Assembly: GCA_016793445.1 (NCBI GenBank)
Contig: JAEUME010000005.1
Coordinates: 124,001-188,000 of the forward strand
Reading direction: 5' to 3'
Length of the DNA stretch: 64,000 bases
Source: Hyphomicrobium sp.
GTDB taxonomy: Bacteria; Pseudomonadota; Alphaproteobacteria; Rhizobiales; Hyphomicrobiaceae
This document shows, piece after piece, positions 40,702 to 49,052 of this stretch. The notes under the pieces were generated by a model. It had not been told where the DNA came from and did not search any database. It worked only from the letters and a program-made list of their open reading frames with translations. The position numbers and the translations under genes are program-made. Within the stretch, counting starts at the first letter, position 1. Each line of letters begins with the position of its first letter.

Positions 40702-41061
40702 CCGGCGCGCGCGAGCCGTCTTGGTTTTCAGCAGGCTCTGAAGGACGACGGCGTTGTTATGCTCCTCGTCGCGCGCCGCAAACAAAAGCGTGATGCGGCA
40801 GCGCCGCACCAGACGGCGAAGCTCGTCCAGCGCGGCGGAGCCTTCCAGCTCTTTGATGTATTTCTGCTGGAACGCCTGCCATTTTGCAGGATCGTGATTG
40901 AACCAGCGCCTCAGCGCCGTGCTCGGTGCGATCTCCTTCATCCAGATGTCGATACGGGCCTCGTCTTTGCTGAGTCCGCGTGGCCATAACCGGTCCACGA
41001 GCACGCGCATGCCGTCCTCCGCCGCGGGCGGCGCATAGGCGCGCTTTAAGAAGACGGTCAT
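40693..41061 (-). CDS. DUF488 family protein
   Basis: A 122-residue soluble protein with the DUF488 hallmarks VLVDRLWPRGLSKDEARIDI, WMKEIAPSTALRRWFNHDP and LFAARDEEHNNAVVL. The ATG at 41061 is the natural start by family alignment; an in-frame ATG at 41112 would overlap the upstream gene by 26 bp. The function of DUF488 is not settled. It is the last gene of a minus-strand group that includes a truncated haemoglobin, so it may share its regulation. Confidence 0.9.
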   Translation of the reverse strand: MTVFLKRAYAPPAAEDGMRVLVDRLWPRGLSKDEARIDIWMKEIAPSTALRRWFNHDPAKWQAFQQKYIKELEGSAALDELRRLVRRCRITLLFAARDEEHNNAVVLQSLLKTKTARARRSP

Positions 41062-41086
41062 GGCTGTGCTCGACGCGTGCGCCAGA

Positions 41087-41719
41087 TCAGTTAACTTTTT
41101 CAATCTTTCCACAAGCGATGGGCAGTGTCACCTGGGCCGGGACGCCTGGGAGCGACTGCACGCTGGCAGGCAGATTGGTGCCGGAGGCGACGCCGTGGAC
41201 GTAGATCACGCGTTTTTCCAGGGCCAGAACCGGAGACTTGAATTTGTCCTTGAGGGCATTTTCCAGGCCGCTGACGCTCTCGGTCTGTTTGTAGTGCGCC
41301 GCTCCTGCCTTGTCGGCAACCGGGTATGTATCGTTCGGAATCTCAAGCGTTGCGGGATGGGCATGAAACGGCACCATGGTGGTGCCCGACGCAGGCTCAG
41401 TCTCGATCAGATCGATGTAGCCATCGCCGTTGCCATCGGCGCCGGCAGCGGGACATGCCGCATCTTTGCCGTCGGGAAAGCCATGGAAGTGCTGCAGGTG
41501 CATGAGGCCCGGCGGCACGCCTTCAAGATCGATCGCAATCGTCAGCGTTCCATCCGCTATATCAAGGCGCGCCTCACCAGATGCAGACGTTCCAATCTTG
41601 TCGGCGTTGAGCGGGTGCAGCTTGGCGACGAAATGCTCCGCAGCGTTGCTTGCGGTTACCGGCATAACATATGCCAATCCCCCTAGGGCGATGACGGGGA
41701 TAAGGGCCTTGCTGATCAT
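41087..41719 (-). CDS. Exported CHRD- or superoxide-dismutase-like protein
   Basis: A 210-residue exported protein. The signal peptide (ISKALIPVIALGGLAYVMPV, cut near SNA-AE) is followed by a beta-rich domain with HLQHFHGFPDGKDAACPAAG and an EF-hand-like DGNGDGYIDL. The His-containing segments recall CHRD and Cu/Zn-SOD folds, but a clear metal site was not established. It is coupled by a 4-bp overlap to the truncated haemoglobin gene upstream, suggesting a shared oxidative or nitrosative-stress role. Confidence 0.7.
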   Translation of the reverse strand: MISKALIPVIALGGLAYVMPVTASNAAEHFVAKLHPLNADKIGTSASGEARLDIADGTLTIAIDLEGVPPGLMHLQHFHGFPDGKDAACPAAGADGNGDGYIDLIETEPASGTTMVPFHAHPATLEIPNDTYPVADKAGAAHYKQTESVSGLENALKDKFKSPVLALEKRVIYVHGVASGTNLPASVQSLPGVPAQVTLPIACGKIEKVN

Positions 41720-42183
41720 GGGGCATTCTCCTTTGACATGAAGCGTTCGTCTTCGCCGGACATGGGGTTTGATGCGGATCTATGCAGGGCAATCCCGAGC
41801 TGCAGGGATTGAGCGATCCGTTCGGCTCGATCGATGAAGAGATCTGCCGCGTCGGCTGGGCAGGTTTCGCTGGCCGTATCGCGAAACAGAACGAGCCATC
41901 GGGCGAAATGAGACCGCGAGATGCCCGGGATTCTTGCATGAGCCAACATGGGCTGGCCCTTGTAGCGTCCGCTCATCAGCGTGACGGAGGACCAGAACGT
42001 GCACATGGTTTCAAGATGCGCTGGCCAGTCTTCAATCTCCGCCTCGAAGATCGGGCCCAATACAGCGTCGTGCCGCACGTTCGCGTAAAACGTATGGACG
42101 AGATCTCGGATCATTAGCTCGGTGACACCGGCGGCAGTGCCGGGCGCCCTGGGATCGGGTTTGCGATCTGGGTATGAAGGCAT
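41716..42183 (-). CDS. Group III truncated haemoglobin
   Basis: A 155-residue small globin. The motifs ELMIRDLVHTFYANVRHDAV, LGPIFEAEIEDWPAHLETMC and TFWSSVTLMSGRYKGQPMLA match group III truncated haemoglobins; the proximal His lies near HFARWL. These proteins handle oxygen or NO. The ATG at 42183 is listed; a GTG at 42210 would overlap the upstream membrane-protein gene. The gene is coupled (ATGA) to the CHRD-like gene. Confidence 0.9.
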   Translation of the reverse strand: MPSYPDRKPDPRAPGTAAGVTELMIRDLVHTFYANVRHDAVLGPIFEAEIEDWPAHLETMCTFWSSVTLMSGRYKGQPMLAHARIPGISRSHFARWLVLFRDTASETCPADAADLFIDRAERIAQSLQLGIALHRSASNPMSGEDERFMSKENAP

Positions 42184-42194
42184 GACACGAGAGG

Positions 42195-42653
42195 TCACAG
42201 CAGGCTCCACCGGATCGCCAGCAACGTGAATCCCACCACAATCGCAACGGGGATCGAGACGATCTGGATGATTGCCTCTGACCGGCTCATTTCGCCCGTG
42301 CAGGTTTCAACGGCGGTGCATGTTGTGTGTGGCGCATCCTTGATCCACCGAACATCCCGTTTAGCCCGCATTTTCAGGAACACGAGCGGTACCGCAAAAA
42401 AGACAACGCCAAAGACCGCGCTGACCGCGACGGCAAAAAGGGCAGAGCCGTTTGCGAAAAAGGTAATGCCAGCAACCGCGAAAAGCAGCACGTAACATAG
42501 AACCATGATGGGCCCGGCTACTGCCAGTAATCCGTCGTCATATTCGATCGTATCCTTCTCGGTTTCGATCGCATTCTTCTTGGCATGATCCGAAAGTTCG
42601 GGCAGCGGCGTGATGTAGTCTTCGACAGTCGGCCTTCTTCGTGCAACGGACAT
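42195..42653 (-). CDS. Two-helix membrane protein of unknown function
   Basis: A 152-residue protein, first of the truncated-haemoglobin group. A polar N-terminus (about 1-45) is followed by two adjacent membrane helices (LAVAGPIMVLCYVLLFAVAG and LFAVAVSAVFGVVFFAVPLV), a soluble stretch with cysteines in HTTCTAVETCTGEMS, and a third hydrophobic C-terminal segment. AGGAGGAG precedes the ATG at 42653. Two Cys separated by five residues could bind metal or form a disulphide. I recognise no family. Confidence 0.7.
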   Translation of the reverse strand: MSVARRRPTVEDYITPLPELSDHAKKNAIETEKDTIEYDDGLLAVAGPIMVLCYVLLFAVAGITFFANGSALFAVAVSAVFGVVFFAVPLVFLKMRAKRDVRWIKDAPHTTCTAVETCTGEMSRSEAIIQIVSIPVAIVVGFTLLAIRWSLL

Positions 42654-43005
42654 GGCGCTCCTCCTGATCACGTCACTGCCGAGCCGGAGACGCAGGTGCG
42701 TAAAAATCAGAAGTGGTCATCAGCCACCCTGTACCCCGGGTCGACGCTCTATAAGATATATATAAAATACATCTTTTGGTCCGGAAGTCCACAAAAAGAA
42801 ACATATGTAATGCATCAAAAAGGTGTGAGGCTCGCGCAGCGTGCAGCTCCGCATATCGATCAGAGTTCAAGAGGACCCTTGGCGCATCCTGACAGGAAGC
42901 TGACAATCGCTGTCAGTTCTCGAACATTGACCATCCTTAATCTGACCCTGCGCGCAGGGTTGCCGCTGGCTGCCCCATCAAGCGCAAAACCAAGAGAGGT
43001 GACGT

Positions 43006-43266
43006 GTGAAGAGAACCATTCAGTTTGCGGCGATCGTCCTTGCTATTCTGACGGCAGGTCCGGCCATGGCTGATCGCCTTCCAACCAATAGCGAGCGTGC
43101 GTCGGTTTCGAGCACCCTGCGCGCGAATGGATTTGTGTCGTGGGGCAAGATCGAGCGCGATGACGGCCGCTGGGAGGTCGACAACGCCCGCCACAGCAAT
43201 GGCCGTGTGTACGACGTGGATATCAAAAATGGCCGCATCGTGCATCGTGAGCGCGAGTGGGATTGA
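43006..43266 (+). CDS. Exported PepSY-type small protein A
   Basis: An 86-residue periplasmic protein. The GTG start follows AGAGAGGTGAC, and the signal peptide (MKRTIQFAAIVLAILTAGPA, cut near AMA-DR) is clear. A small PepSY-like alpha/beta domain follows, with WGKIERDDGRWEVDNARHSN and GRVYDVDIKNGRIV. PepSY domains occur beside two-component systems and ferric-reductase-like cytochromes. Three others lie close by (43357, 43743 and 46792). Confidence 0.82.
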   Translation: MKRTIQFAAIVLAILTAGPAMADRLPTNSERASVSSTLRANGFVSWGKIERDDGRWEVDNARHSNGRVYDVDIKNGRIVHREREWD

Positions 43267-43356
43267 TCGGCAATCGCGCTGCTGGCCCTAAGGTGGCGCT
43301 TGGTCAAGGGTTGGGGGACTGCGGATCACGCAGTCCCCCCGTTCGTTCGGCTTCGT

Positions 43357-43623
43357 TCAGTCGTCGTAGCCGGGCAGAATTTCGCCCGTCGCGGGGTGAA
43401 CATCAGCCTCGATCAGAACGCCGTTCTTGTCGGTCAAGTCGACCTCGTAGGTGCCATCGTCGGTTTCAATCTTATGGACCTTGTAGCCCTGGGATGTAAG
43501 CTTGTCTGTCAGCTGTGAGGGCGACAGCCATTGATCGGCTGGAACGTTCAGCCGGTCGTCGGCAAAGGCCGGTGTCAACATGACGATGGTTAAAGCTGCT
43601 GCTGCGAATAGGGGGGCCTTCAT
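43357..43623 (-). CDS. Exported PepSY-type small protein B
   Basis: An 88-residue exported protein. The signal peptide (MKAPLFAAAALTIVMLTPAF, cut near AFA-DD) is followed by a PepSY-like domain (QLTDKLTSQGYKVHKIETDD; YEVDLTDKNGVLIEADVHP). AAGGAG lies 10 nt upstream of the ATG at 43623. It is divergent from PepSY protein C and convergent with protein A. Confidence 0.85.
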   Translation of the reverse strand: MKAPLFAAAALTIVMLTPAFADDRLNVPADQWLSPSQLTDKLTSQGYKVHKIETDDGTYEVDLTDKNGVLIEADVHPATGEILPGYDD

Positions 43624-43742
43624 ATCGGATGATCTCCTTATCAAGTCGGATTACGATACAGCCAACATGGCAGGGCATGCGTGACGGTCATCTGACTGTT
43701 TCTGTCAGGGACCTGTCAGCATTCAGCTTCGATCATAGTGAA

Positions 43743-44066
43743 ATGAAAACAAAAGCTTCAGCCACACTTTGCATGACCGCTCTCGTTCTGGCGGTGGCCA
43801 TGGCGGCGACCAAGCCTGCCGGGGCCGATCAAGTTGGCCACGAACGTGCGCGCAGGCTCGTGCAGGAAGGCAAGATCAAGCCCTTGCAGGAGATCGTTGA
43901 TATGTTGCGCGAGAAGGTTCCCGGCCGGGTGCTTGAAACCGAACTCGAGGAGGACGACACCGGCCTCGTTTACGACTTCAAGATCTTGCAGCCGGGCGGC
44001 CGAATTCAGGAAGTCGAGGTTCTGGCCGCCACCGGCAGGATCCTGAAGATCGAAGATGATGACTGA
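43743..44066 (+). CDS. Exported PepSY-type small protein C, coupled to the response regulator
   Basis: A 107-residue exported protein. The signal peptide (ASATLCMTALVLAVAMAATK) is followed by a PepSY-like domain with ARRLVQEGKIKPLQEIVDML and VYDFKILQPGGRIQEVEVLA. Its stop codon overlaps the start of the response regulator (TGATG), so it is translated with the two-component system. This coupling suggests it is a periplasmic accessory or sensor partner of that system. The start at 43743 is preferred to longer frames lacking a signal peptide. Confidence 0.85.
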   Translation: MKTKASATLCMTALVLAVAMAATKPAGADQVGHERARRLVQEGKIKPLQEIVDMLREKVPGRVLETELEEDDTGLVYDFKILQPGGRIQEVEVLAATGRILKIEDDD

Positions 44067-44731
44067 TGCGCATTCTGGTCGTAGAGGACGATGCCCGTAT
44101 CGCTGCTGATGTGGTGGCGGCTCTCAAGACCGCGGGCTTCGTCTGTGACATCGCAACGGACGGCGAGGATGCCTGGTTCAGAGGCGACACCGAGCCCTAC
44201 GATGTAGCGGTCCTTGACCTGGGACTGCCGAAAATGGATGGGCTTGCAGTGCTGAAGCGGTGGCGAGCGGGCAAGCGTCACATGCCGGTGCTGATTTTGA
44301 CGGCGCGCGGTTCCTGGCCTGAGCGTGTGGAAGGCATTGATGCCGGAGCCGACGATTACCTCGTGAAGCCGTTTCAGATGGAAGAGCTCATCGCGCGCGT
44401 GCGCGCACTCATCCGTCGCTCCGCTGGCATTGGCAGCCCAGTCATCGAAAGCGGTGCGCTGCGAGTCGATACAAGGCAAATGCGCGTATCCATCAACGAC
44501 GTCCATGTGCCGCTGACACCGTTGGAATACCGGCTCGTCTCTTTTCTGGTGCATAACAAGGGGCGCGTGGTATCGAACGCGGAAATGATCGAGCATCTTT
44601 ATGGCGATGACGACGCGCGCGAGGCCAACGCACTTGAGGCCGCCGTCATGCGTATCCGCAAAAAGCTCGGCACGAATGCGATCGAGACCCGCCGCGGCTT
44701 CGGCTACATCATCGCGGACGAGCCATCTTGA
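44066..44731 (+). CDS. OmpR/PhoB-family response regulator
   Basis: A 221-residue regulator. The receiver domain has VVEDDARIAADVVAALKTAG, phospho-acceptor Asp51 (VAVLDLGLPKMDG) and the Lys of LVKPFQMEEL. The C-terminal winged helix includes VPLTPLEYRLVSFLVHNKG and VMRIRKKLGTNAIETRRGFG. It belongs to the PhoP/FeuP-like branch by its size and pairing. It overlaps the PepSY C stop upstream and the kinase start downstream, so the three form one coupled operon. Confidence 0.94.
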   Translation: MRILVVEDDARIAADVVAALKTAGFVCDIATDGEDAWFRGDTEPYDVAVLDLGLPKMDGLAVLKRWRAGKRHMPVLILTARGSWPERVEGIDAGADDYLVKPFQMEELIARVRALIRRSAGIGSPVIESGALRVDTRQMRVSINDVHVPLTPLEYRLVSFLVHNKGRVVSNAEMIEHLYGDDDAREANALEAAVMRIRKKLGTNAIETRRGFGYIIADEPS

Positions 44732-46089
44732 TCGACGCGCTCAAAACACGCCTCCTGCTCGGTGCAGCCGGCTTTATTGCATTGGCGTTACTTGTGGCCG
44801 CAGCCGGCTTGACGCTGCTGTTTGAACGGCATGTGAAGGATTGGATCGATGCGGAGCTGAATGCCCATCTGGATCAACTTATCGCTGGAGTGGACAAGGA
44901 TCCATCGGGCGCGGTCACGGTCGTCACGCCGCCCGCCGACCCGAGATTTGAGACGCCTCTGTCCGGACTTTACTGGCAGGTGACGTTCCTGAACGGTGGC
45001 GACGTCAGATCCCGCTCGCTATGGGATTTCACTTTGGCGCTGCCATCGGCGCAGGGTACCGATGAGCGGTCTCATCACCAATCGATCGCTGGACCGGACG
45101 GCCAGAGCCTCTATCTCATACAGCGCAATGTCGAACTTCCCGCGCGACTGGGACACGCGATCGCGCGCTTTGCCGTAGGCCGTGACGAAGCGGAGGTCGA
45201 TGCGGCGGTCTGGCGTTTCGCCCAAGCCCTCGCCCCTTTCCTGCTGATACTCGCAGGATTGCTCATTGTGGCGGCCTGGCTGCAGGTCTCGATCGGATTG
45301 CGTCCTCTCGCTGCGGTTCGCACGCGGATTGCAGATATCCGCTCAGGCAGGACCGCGCGGCTTGGCACGAAGTTTCCCCTCGAAGTGCAGCCTTTGGCAC
45401 GGGAGATCGATACGTTGCTCGACGCACGCGACAAGCAGATCGAGACGGCGCGTCAGCGGGCGGCGGACCTCGCGCATGGCCTCAAGACGCCCTTGCAGGT
45501 GCTCTCAGGCGGCATTGCCAGGATCAGAACGGGCGGCGATAGCGCCGTTGCGGATGACTTGGAGCAGGCGGCGCATATGATGCAGCGCCATGTCGACAGG
45601 CAGCTTGCGCGTGCCCGCATGCAGAACGGTAACGCTCTGGCGAGTGCCGACGTGGCGGACGTTGCATCACGCGTCATTCGGGTGCTCGAACGGACGCCGC
45701 TTGGGCAATCCCGTGCGTGGTCGCTCGAAGTAGCCGACGGATCCTATGCGCGCATCCATGCCGATGATCTTTCCGAAGCCCTCGGCGGGCTTGTGGAGAA
45801 TGCAGTCAAGTATGCGCGCTCGCGCGTCATTATCAGCGCGGCCGATACGCCGGATTGGATCACCATCACCGTCAGCGATGACGGTCCAGGGATACCGTCC
45901 TCGAAGTTTGGCGAGGTCCTTCAGCGTGGCGGCCGGCTCGACACGTCAGGTGGGGGTTCTGGCCTGGGTCTGGCTATTGTTTCAGACATCGCTGAGGCTT
46001 GGGGTGGCGTCGTCGAACTGGGCAACAGCGGCGGCCTGTTCAATGTTCACCTGCGGCTGCCCCGGGCAAGTTCTGCTCCAACGATCTAA
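44728..46089 (+). CDS. Membrane sensor histidine kinase (PhoQ/FeuQ-like)
   Basis: A 453-residue sensor kinase. Membrane helices lie at about residues 12-31 and 168-190, with a periplasmic domain between them. HAMP-like sequence is followed by the H-box ADLAHGLKTPLQVLSGG and an HATPase region (LGGLVENAVKYARSRV; SDDGPGIPSSKF; SGGGSGLGLAIVSD). The TTG start overlaps the response-regulator stop by 3 bp. With PepSY proteins around it, the likely stimulus is a periplasmic metal, redox or envelope signal; this is inference. Confidence 0.93.
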   Translation: MIDALKTRLLLGAAGFIALALLVAAAGLTLLFERHVKDWIDAELNAHLDQLIAGVDKDPSGAVTVVTPPADPRFETPLSGLYWQVTFLNGGDVRSRSLWDFTLALPSAQGTDERSHHQSIAGPDGQSLYLIQRNVELPARLGHAIARFAVGRDEAEVDAAVWRFAQALAPFLLILAGLLIVAAWLQVSIGLRPLAAVRTRIADIRSGRTARLGTKFPLEVQPLAREIDTLLDARDKQIETARQRAADLAHGLKTPLQVLSGGIARIRTGGDSAVADDLEQAAHMMQRHVDRQLARARMQNGNALASADVADVASRVIRVLERTPLGQSRAWSLEVADGSYARIHADDLSEALGGLVENAVKYARSRVIISAADTPDWITITVSDDGPGIPSSKFGEVLQRGGRLDTSGGGSGLGLAIVSDIAEAWGGVVELGNSGGLFNVHLRLPRASSAPTI

Positions 46090-46216
46090 GCACGCAGGTA
46101 GACAGCAACGAGCGCGGCGTCAATAGGGGCGTTTGTGGCTGGTGCAAGGCTGCAGGTCTGTCACTCGCAGCAGCCATGTGTGCCGGCGCAAGTTGCTGCG
46201 AGCGATGCATCCAACG

Positions 46217-46792
46217 TCAGGCCCGTTTCCTTCCCGTGATCATGGCTTTGACCAGGTTTTCGCGGTGTTCGATGGCGGTAAAGAAAACGCCGAGCACGTG
46301 CAAACCGACAAGGCCGAGAGCAAAGTAGGCAAGTCCTTCATGCACTTCTTCCAAAGTTTTGGAGCCCCAATAAGTATCGGTGGTCATGAGGTGGCCGGTT
46401 AGCGCCAGTCCGGAAAATGTTGCGAGCAACGCGAGTATCATCACGCCTCCAGCCGGATTGTGGCCGATATGGCGCGGCGCCTTGAGATGCATGCTCTGCA
46501 TCGTAAACTCGGCCACTTTGCGCGGCGCAACCACGAAATCGGCAAATCGCGCGTGTTTCGAGCCGATGAACCCCCAGGCAATCCGCGCCGCCACCAAAGC
46601 GGCAATGATATAGCCTGAGATCGTATGCACCCTTTCGTTCCCATCGCCCGTCAGGAAGGCGACTGCAAAAGCGACAACCAGGCTCCAGTGAAAGATGCGC
46701 ACGAAAAGGTCCCAGACCTTAATCGTCGCATTGCTTGAAACCGGCGGCACCACGCCGCCGGTTTCAAGTGCTGATGACATTTCGCCGGCCAT
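46217..46792 (-). CDS. Cytochrome b561-type membrane protein
   Basis: A 191-residue di-haem b-type cytochrome of the Ni/Fe-hydrogenase b-subunit/cytochrome b561 group. Four helices are visible, with histidines in VRIFHWSLVVAFAVAFL, NERVHTISGYIIAALVAARI, and the C-terminal LEEVHEGLAYFALGLVGLHV. These proteins move electrons across the inner membrane. The start overlaps the stop of the upstream PepSY-type gene by 3 bp. A PepSY protein coupled to such a cytochrome resembles iron- or quinone-linked reductase pairs. Confidence 0.92.
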   Translation of the reverse strand: MAGEMSSALETGGVVPPVSSNATIKVWDLFVRIFHWSLVVAFAVAFLTGDGNERVHTISGYIIAALVAARIAWGFIGSKHARFADFVVAPRKVAEFTMQSMHLKAPRHIGHNPAGGVMILALLATFSGLALTGHLMTTDTYWGSKTLEEVHEGLAYFALGLVGLHVLGVFFTAIEHRENLVKAMITGRKRA

Positions 46793-47091
46793 CAGGCACC
46801 GCCCTTCGCCGCCGGCGCCTTCCAGTCCGTGCCGACCGGGTTCCCCGTGGCGGGATCGATGAAGAACTCGATGCGCTTGCCATCGGCATCACGGGCATAA
46901 ACCTCTGCGCATGTTCCCTTCATCTTGGCCTTGGCTACCGTATAGCCGTGGTCCTCGATGATTTTCCGAATGGCATCGAGCGTCATCCACTTCGCCTCGG
47001 GCTCCGAAGTGCATGGCTTGCCGAAGCTGGCGGCGGAGGCCGTGGCCGCGAAAGCCAGAAGTGCCGTGGTGGCGATAAGAATTCGTTTCAT
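46792..47091 (-). CDS. Exported PepSY-type small protein D
   Basis: A 99-residue exported protein. The signal peptide (MKRILIATTALLAFAATASA, cut before ASF) is followed by a PepSY-like domain (AKWMTLDAIRKIIEDHGYTV; CAEVYARDADGKRIEFFIDP). Two cysteines, one near residue 26 and one near 60, could form a disulphide. It precedes and overlaps the cytochrome b gene, so the two are translated together. Confidence 0.85.
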   Translation of the reverse strand: MKRILIATTALLAFAATASAASFGKPCTSEPEAKWMTLDAIRKIIEDHGYTVAKAKMKGTCAEVYARDADGKRIEFFIDPATGNPVGTDWKAPAAKGGA

Positions 47092-47482
47092 TGGGTTCTC
47101 CTCTTCGGTTGCCGCCAATCCTTAGGGCGGATGAGGAGTCATTGCAGATAGTGCCTGAGCAGAACCTGATATCTTATGTCAGCATCCCATCAGCCTCTCT
47201 CGCGAAGCGTTAATTCTGCTCGATATCAAGTTTTGAACTGGCTAGGGCTATCAAGAAAATTGTATGGTTTTTCTCACGAACCAAAGCCTGTGACGGTTGC
47301 GTAAAAGCGCTTATATAAAGGATATGAGCGAAAACCGATTTCAGCGCGTGCTCAAAAGGCTCGCAAGCTGCGTGTTCCCAGTACCGTGACACCGCCAATT
47401 CGAGTTGCTGTTTTGCCGTAGCCTGGCAGACTTTGAAAGAGAGATACGGCATACTGAGAGACTTGATCGCCCAAGGGATATC
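47092..47482. other. Divergent promoter region between PepSY D and the CBS protein; no gene seen
   Basis: Between the PepSY D start (minus) and the CBS gene start (plus) lies a 390-bp stretch without convincing coding sequence. It is less GC-rich than its surroundings near 47220-47340. Ribosome binding sites mark both ends (GAGGAG on minus, AAGGGA on plus). No operator palindrome stood out. Confidence 0.5.
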
Positions 47483-48313
47483 ATGACCAATCGAAAAATC
47501 GCCTACATCATCAAAGATCAAAAACCAGTTGTGCTTGGTAAGGCTGTGACGGTTGCTGATGCGTGCCGCCTGATGTGGGAGCGCAGAGCAGGCTCGGTCC
47601 TCGTAGTAGATTCCAACGATAGCTTGCTCGGCATCTTCACAGGTCGCGATGCGGTGCGCTTGCTGGCCAGTTGCGAGGACGCCGCTGGTGCTCAGCTACA
47701 GCAGGCCATGACCTCCAACCCCGTGGTGCTGACGCCGGCTCATCGGGCGATCGATGCGCTGAGGGTGATGGTCAGTGGCAATTTCAGGCATGTTCCGATC
47801 GTGGAGAACGGGAAGCTTTTTGGCGTCGTTTCAAAAGGCGATTTTAAGGGAATGGAGTTTGAAGTCTTCGATTGGAGTAGACATCATCTGACGGTGCACC
47901 GGGAAATATCATCCATCATCGGAGACCAGAAACCTGTAGCGCTTGCCGCTGGCGACACGGTCCGGCGCGCGTGTCAGTTGATGACGCAGTCTGGCAGTGG
48001 ATCGGTACTCGCCTTGGATGCGCAAGGGAGGCTTTGCGGGATTTTCACTGGCCGTGACGCCGTGCGGCTTCTATCTGAAGGCGATGATGCAGGCAGTAAG
48101 CGTCTCGCGCTTGCGATGAAGCACGATCCCGTGACGATCACACCAGGAAGTCATGCCATCGATGCCCTGCGCATCATGAGCGATGGAGGTTTCCGCCACC
48201 TTCCGGTCGTCGAAAACGAAAAGATATACGGTGTTGTTTCACGCAGCGATTTTACAGGGGTTGAGGTCGATCGTTTAGACGAAGACGAGCATCTGGCGGA
48301 ATGCATCTGGTGA
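47483..48313 (+). CDS. Four-CBS-domain protein (two Bateman modules)
   Basis: A 276-residue soluble protein made of two similar halves. Each starts IIxDQKPV, continues GIFTGRDAVRLL, and ends FRHxPxVEN-x-K-x-x-GVVS, giving four CBS motifs in total. The strong repeat points to an internal duplication. CBS pairs usually bind adenine nucleotides. It has no fused effector, so it probably acts through another protein. AAGGGA precedes the ATG at 47483. The neighbours do not identify the partner. Confidence 0.92.
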   Translation: MTNRKIAYIIKDQKPVVLGKAVTVADACRLMWERRAGSVLVVDSNDSLLGIFTGRDAVRLLASCEDAAGAQLQQAMTSNPVVLTPAHRAIDALRVMVSGNFRHVPIVENGKLFGVVSKGDFKGMEFEVFDWSRHHLTVHREISSIIGDQKPVALAAGDTVRRACQLMTQSGSGSVLALDAQGRLCGIFTGRDAVRLLSEGDDAGSKRLALAMKHDPVTITPGSHAIDALRIMSDGGFRHLPVVENEKIYGVVSRSDFTGVEVDRLDEDEHLAECIW

Positions 48314-48430
48314 GAGGATTTAGTGGGGGGATGCAGCGGCAGCTTCGTCGTTCCTGAAGCTTATCCGTCCAGACGCCTCGCTTGGCAGCACCTCTCCCGA
48401 GATCATCCGTACCATATCTTTAGGTCCGGA

Positions 48431-48847
48431 TCATGCCGCCGCGGGTGCGGGCAGCGCGATATCAGCCAGCGTCGAGCGGTCGAGATCGGCCAGAAAAGCC
48501 GCTTCGGCGGAGCGCAACCGCGCCTTCAGCCGGCAGCAGCCGGTGATGGTGCAATCGCTACCGCCGAGAGCAAAACATTCCACGAGCGTTTGGCCTTCTT
48601 CCAGCAGGCGCACCACCGCGCCGATGCGGATTTCACCTGCCTTTCGCGCCAGAACCGCACCTCCGCCGCCGCCACGCCTCGTCTCGATAATCCCGCCTCG
48701 TGCCAGCGTCTGCATCACCTTGGCCAGATGATTGCGTGACAGGCCAAACTCTTCGGCCATCTCGGCGGCCGAGAATGAGCGGTCCGGCGCGCTCGCCATG
48801 CGCATCAGCATCCTGAGGCCATAATCGGTGAAGGAGGTCAGGCGCAT
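48431..48847 (-). CDS. nsrR: Rrf2-family repressor, NsrR-like
   Basis: A 138-residue winged-helix regulator starting MRLTSFTDYGLRMLMRMA, the NsrR pattern. The recognition helix region is LSRNHLAKVMQTLARGG. Cysteines in the C-terminal half follow C-F-x(7)-C-T-I-x(2)-C-C-R-L-K, matching the three cluster ligands of NsrR (CF...C.I...CRLK). NsrR carries an Fe-S cluster destroyed by NO, which relieves repression. The divergent haemerythrin gene and the palindrome between them support this. Distinction from related Rrf2 members needs experiment. Confidence 0.85.
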   Translation of the reverse strand: MRLTSFTDYGLRMLMRMASAPDRSFSAAEMAEEFGLSRNHLAKVMQTLARGGIIETRRGGGGGAVLARKAGEIRIGAVVRLLEEGQTLVECFALGGSDCTITGCCRLKARLRSAEAAFLADLDRSTLADIALPAPAAA

Positions 48848-48867
48848 CGCCGTTTGGTTCCTCTATG

Positions 48868-48890
48868 AATAGGTATTTACAATACCTATT
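48868..48890. promoter_or_regulatory. Perfect palindromic operator, probable NsrR site
   Basis: AATAGGTATT-TAC-AATACCTATT is a perfect 10-bp inverted repeat with a 3-bp centre, 20 bp upstream of the NsrR-like gene in the divergent gap facing the haemerythrin gene. It lies where a repressor of both could act. Its A/T-rich half-sites with an inner dyad resemble Rrf2-type operators. Confidence 0.75.
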
Positions 48891-49052
48891 CTTGAGACTA
48901 GGCTAGGACGCAACCCGGATCAACGGATTTTCGAGTGACACAGCCGTCGCGATCCGGGCATCGCGCAATCCCTTCACCTTCCGGCGCGAGGATGCGCAAA
49001 ACCAGTCTGCGCTGCACCTTGCCGCGCTTTAGCTTCGAGTAGGGAGACTGCA

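Noticed and set aside
41062..41112. Upstream start for the DUF488 gene
   Set aside because: The longer form would overlap the CHRD-like gene by 26 bp and adds residues not typical of DUF488.
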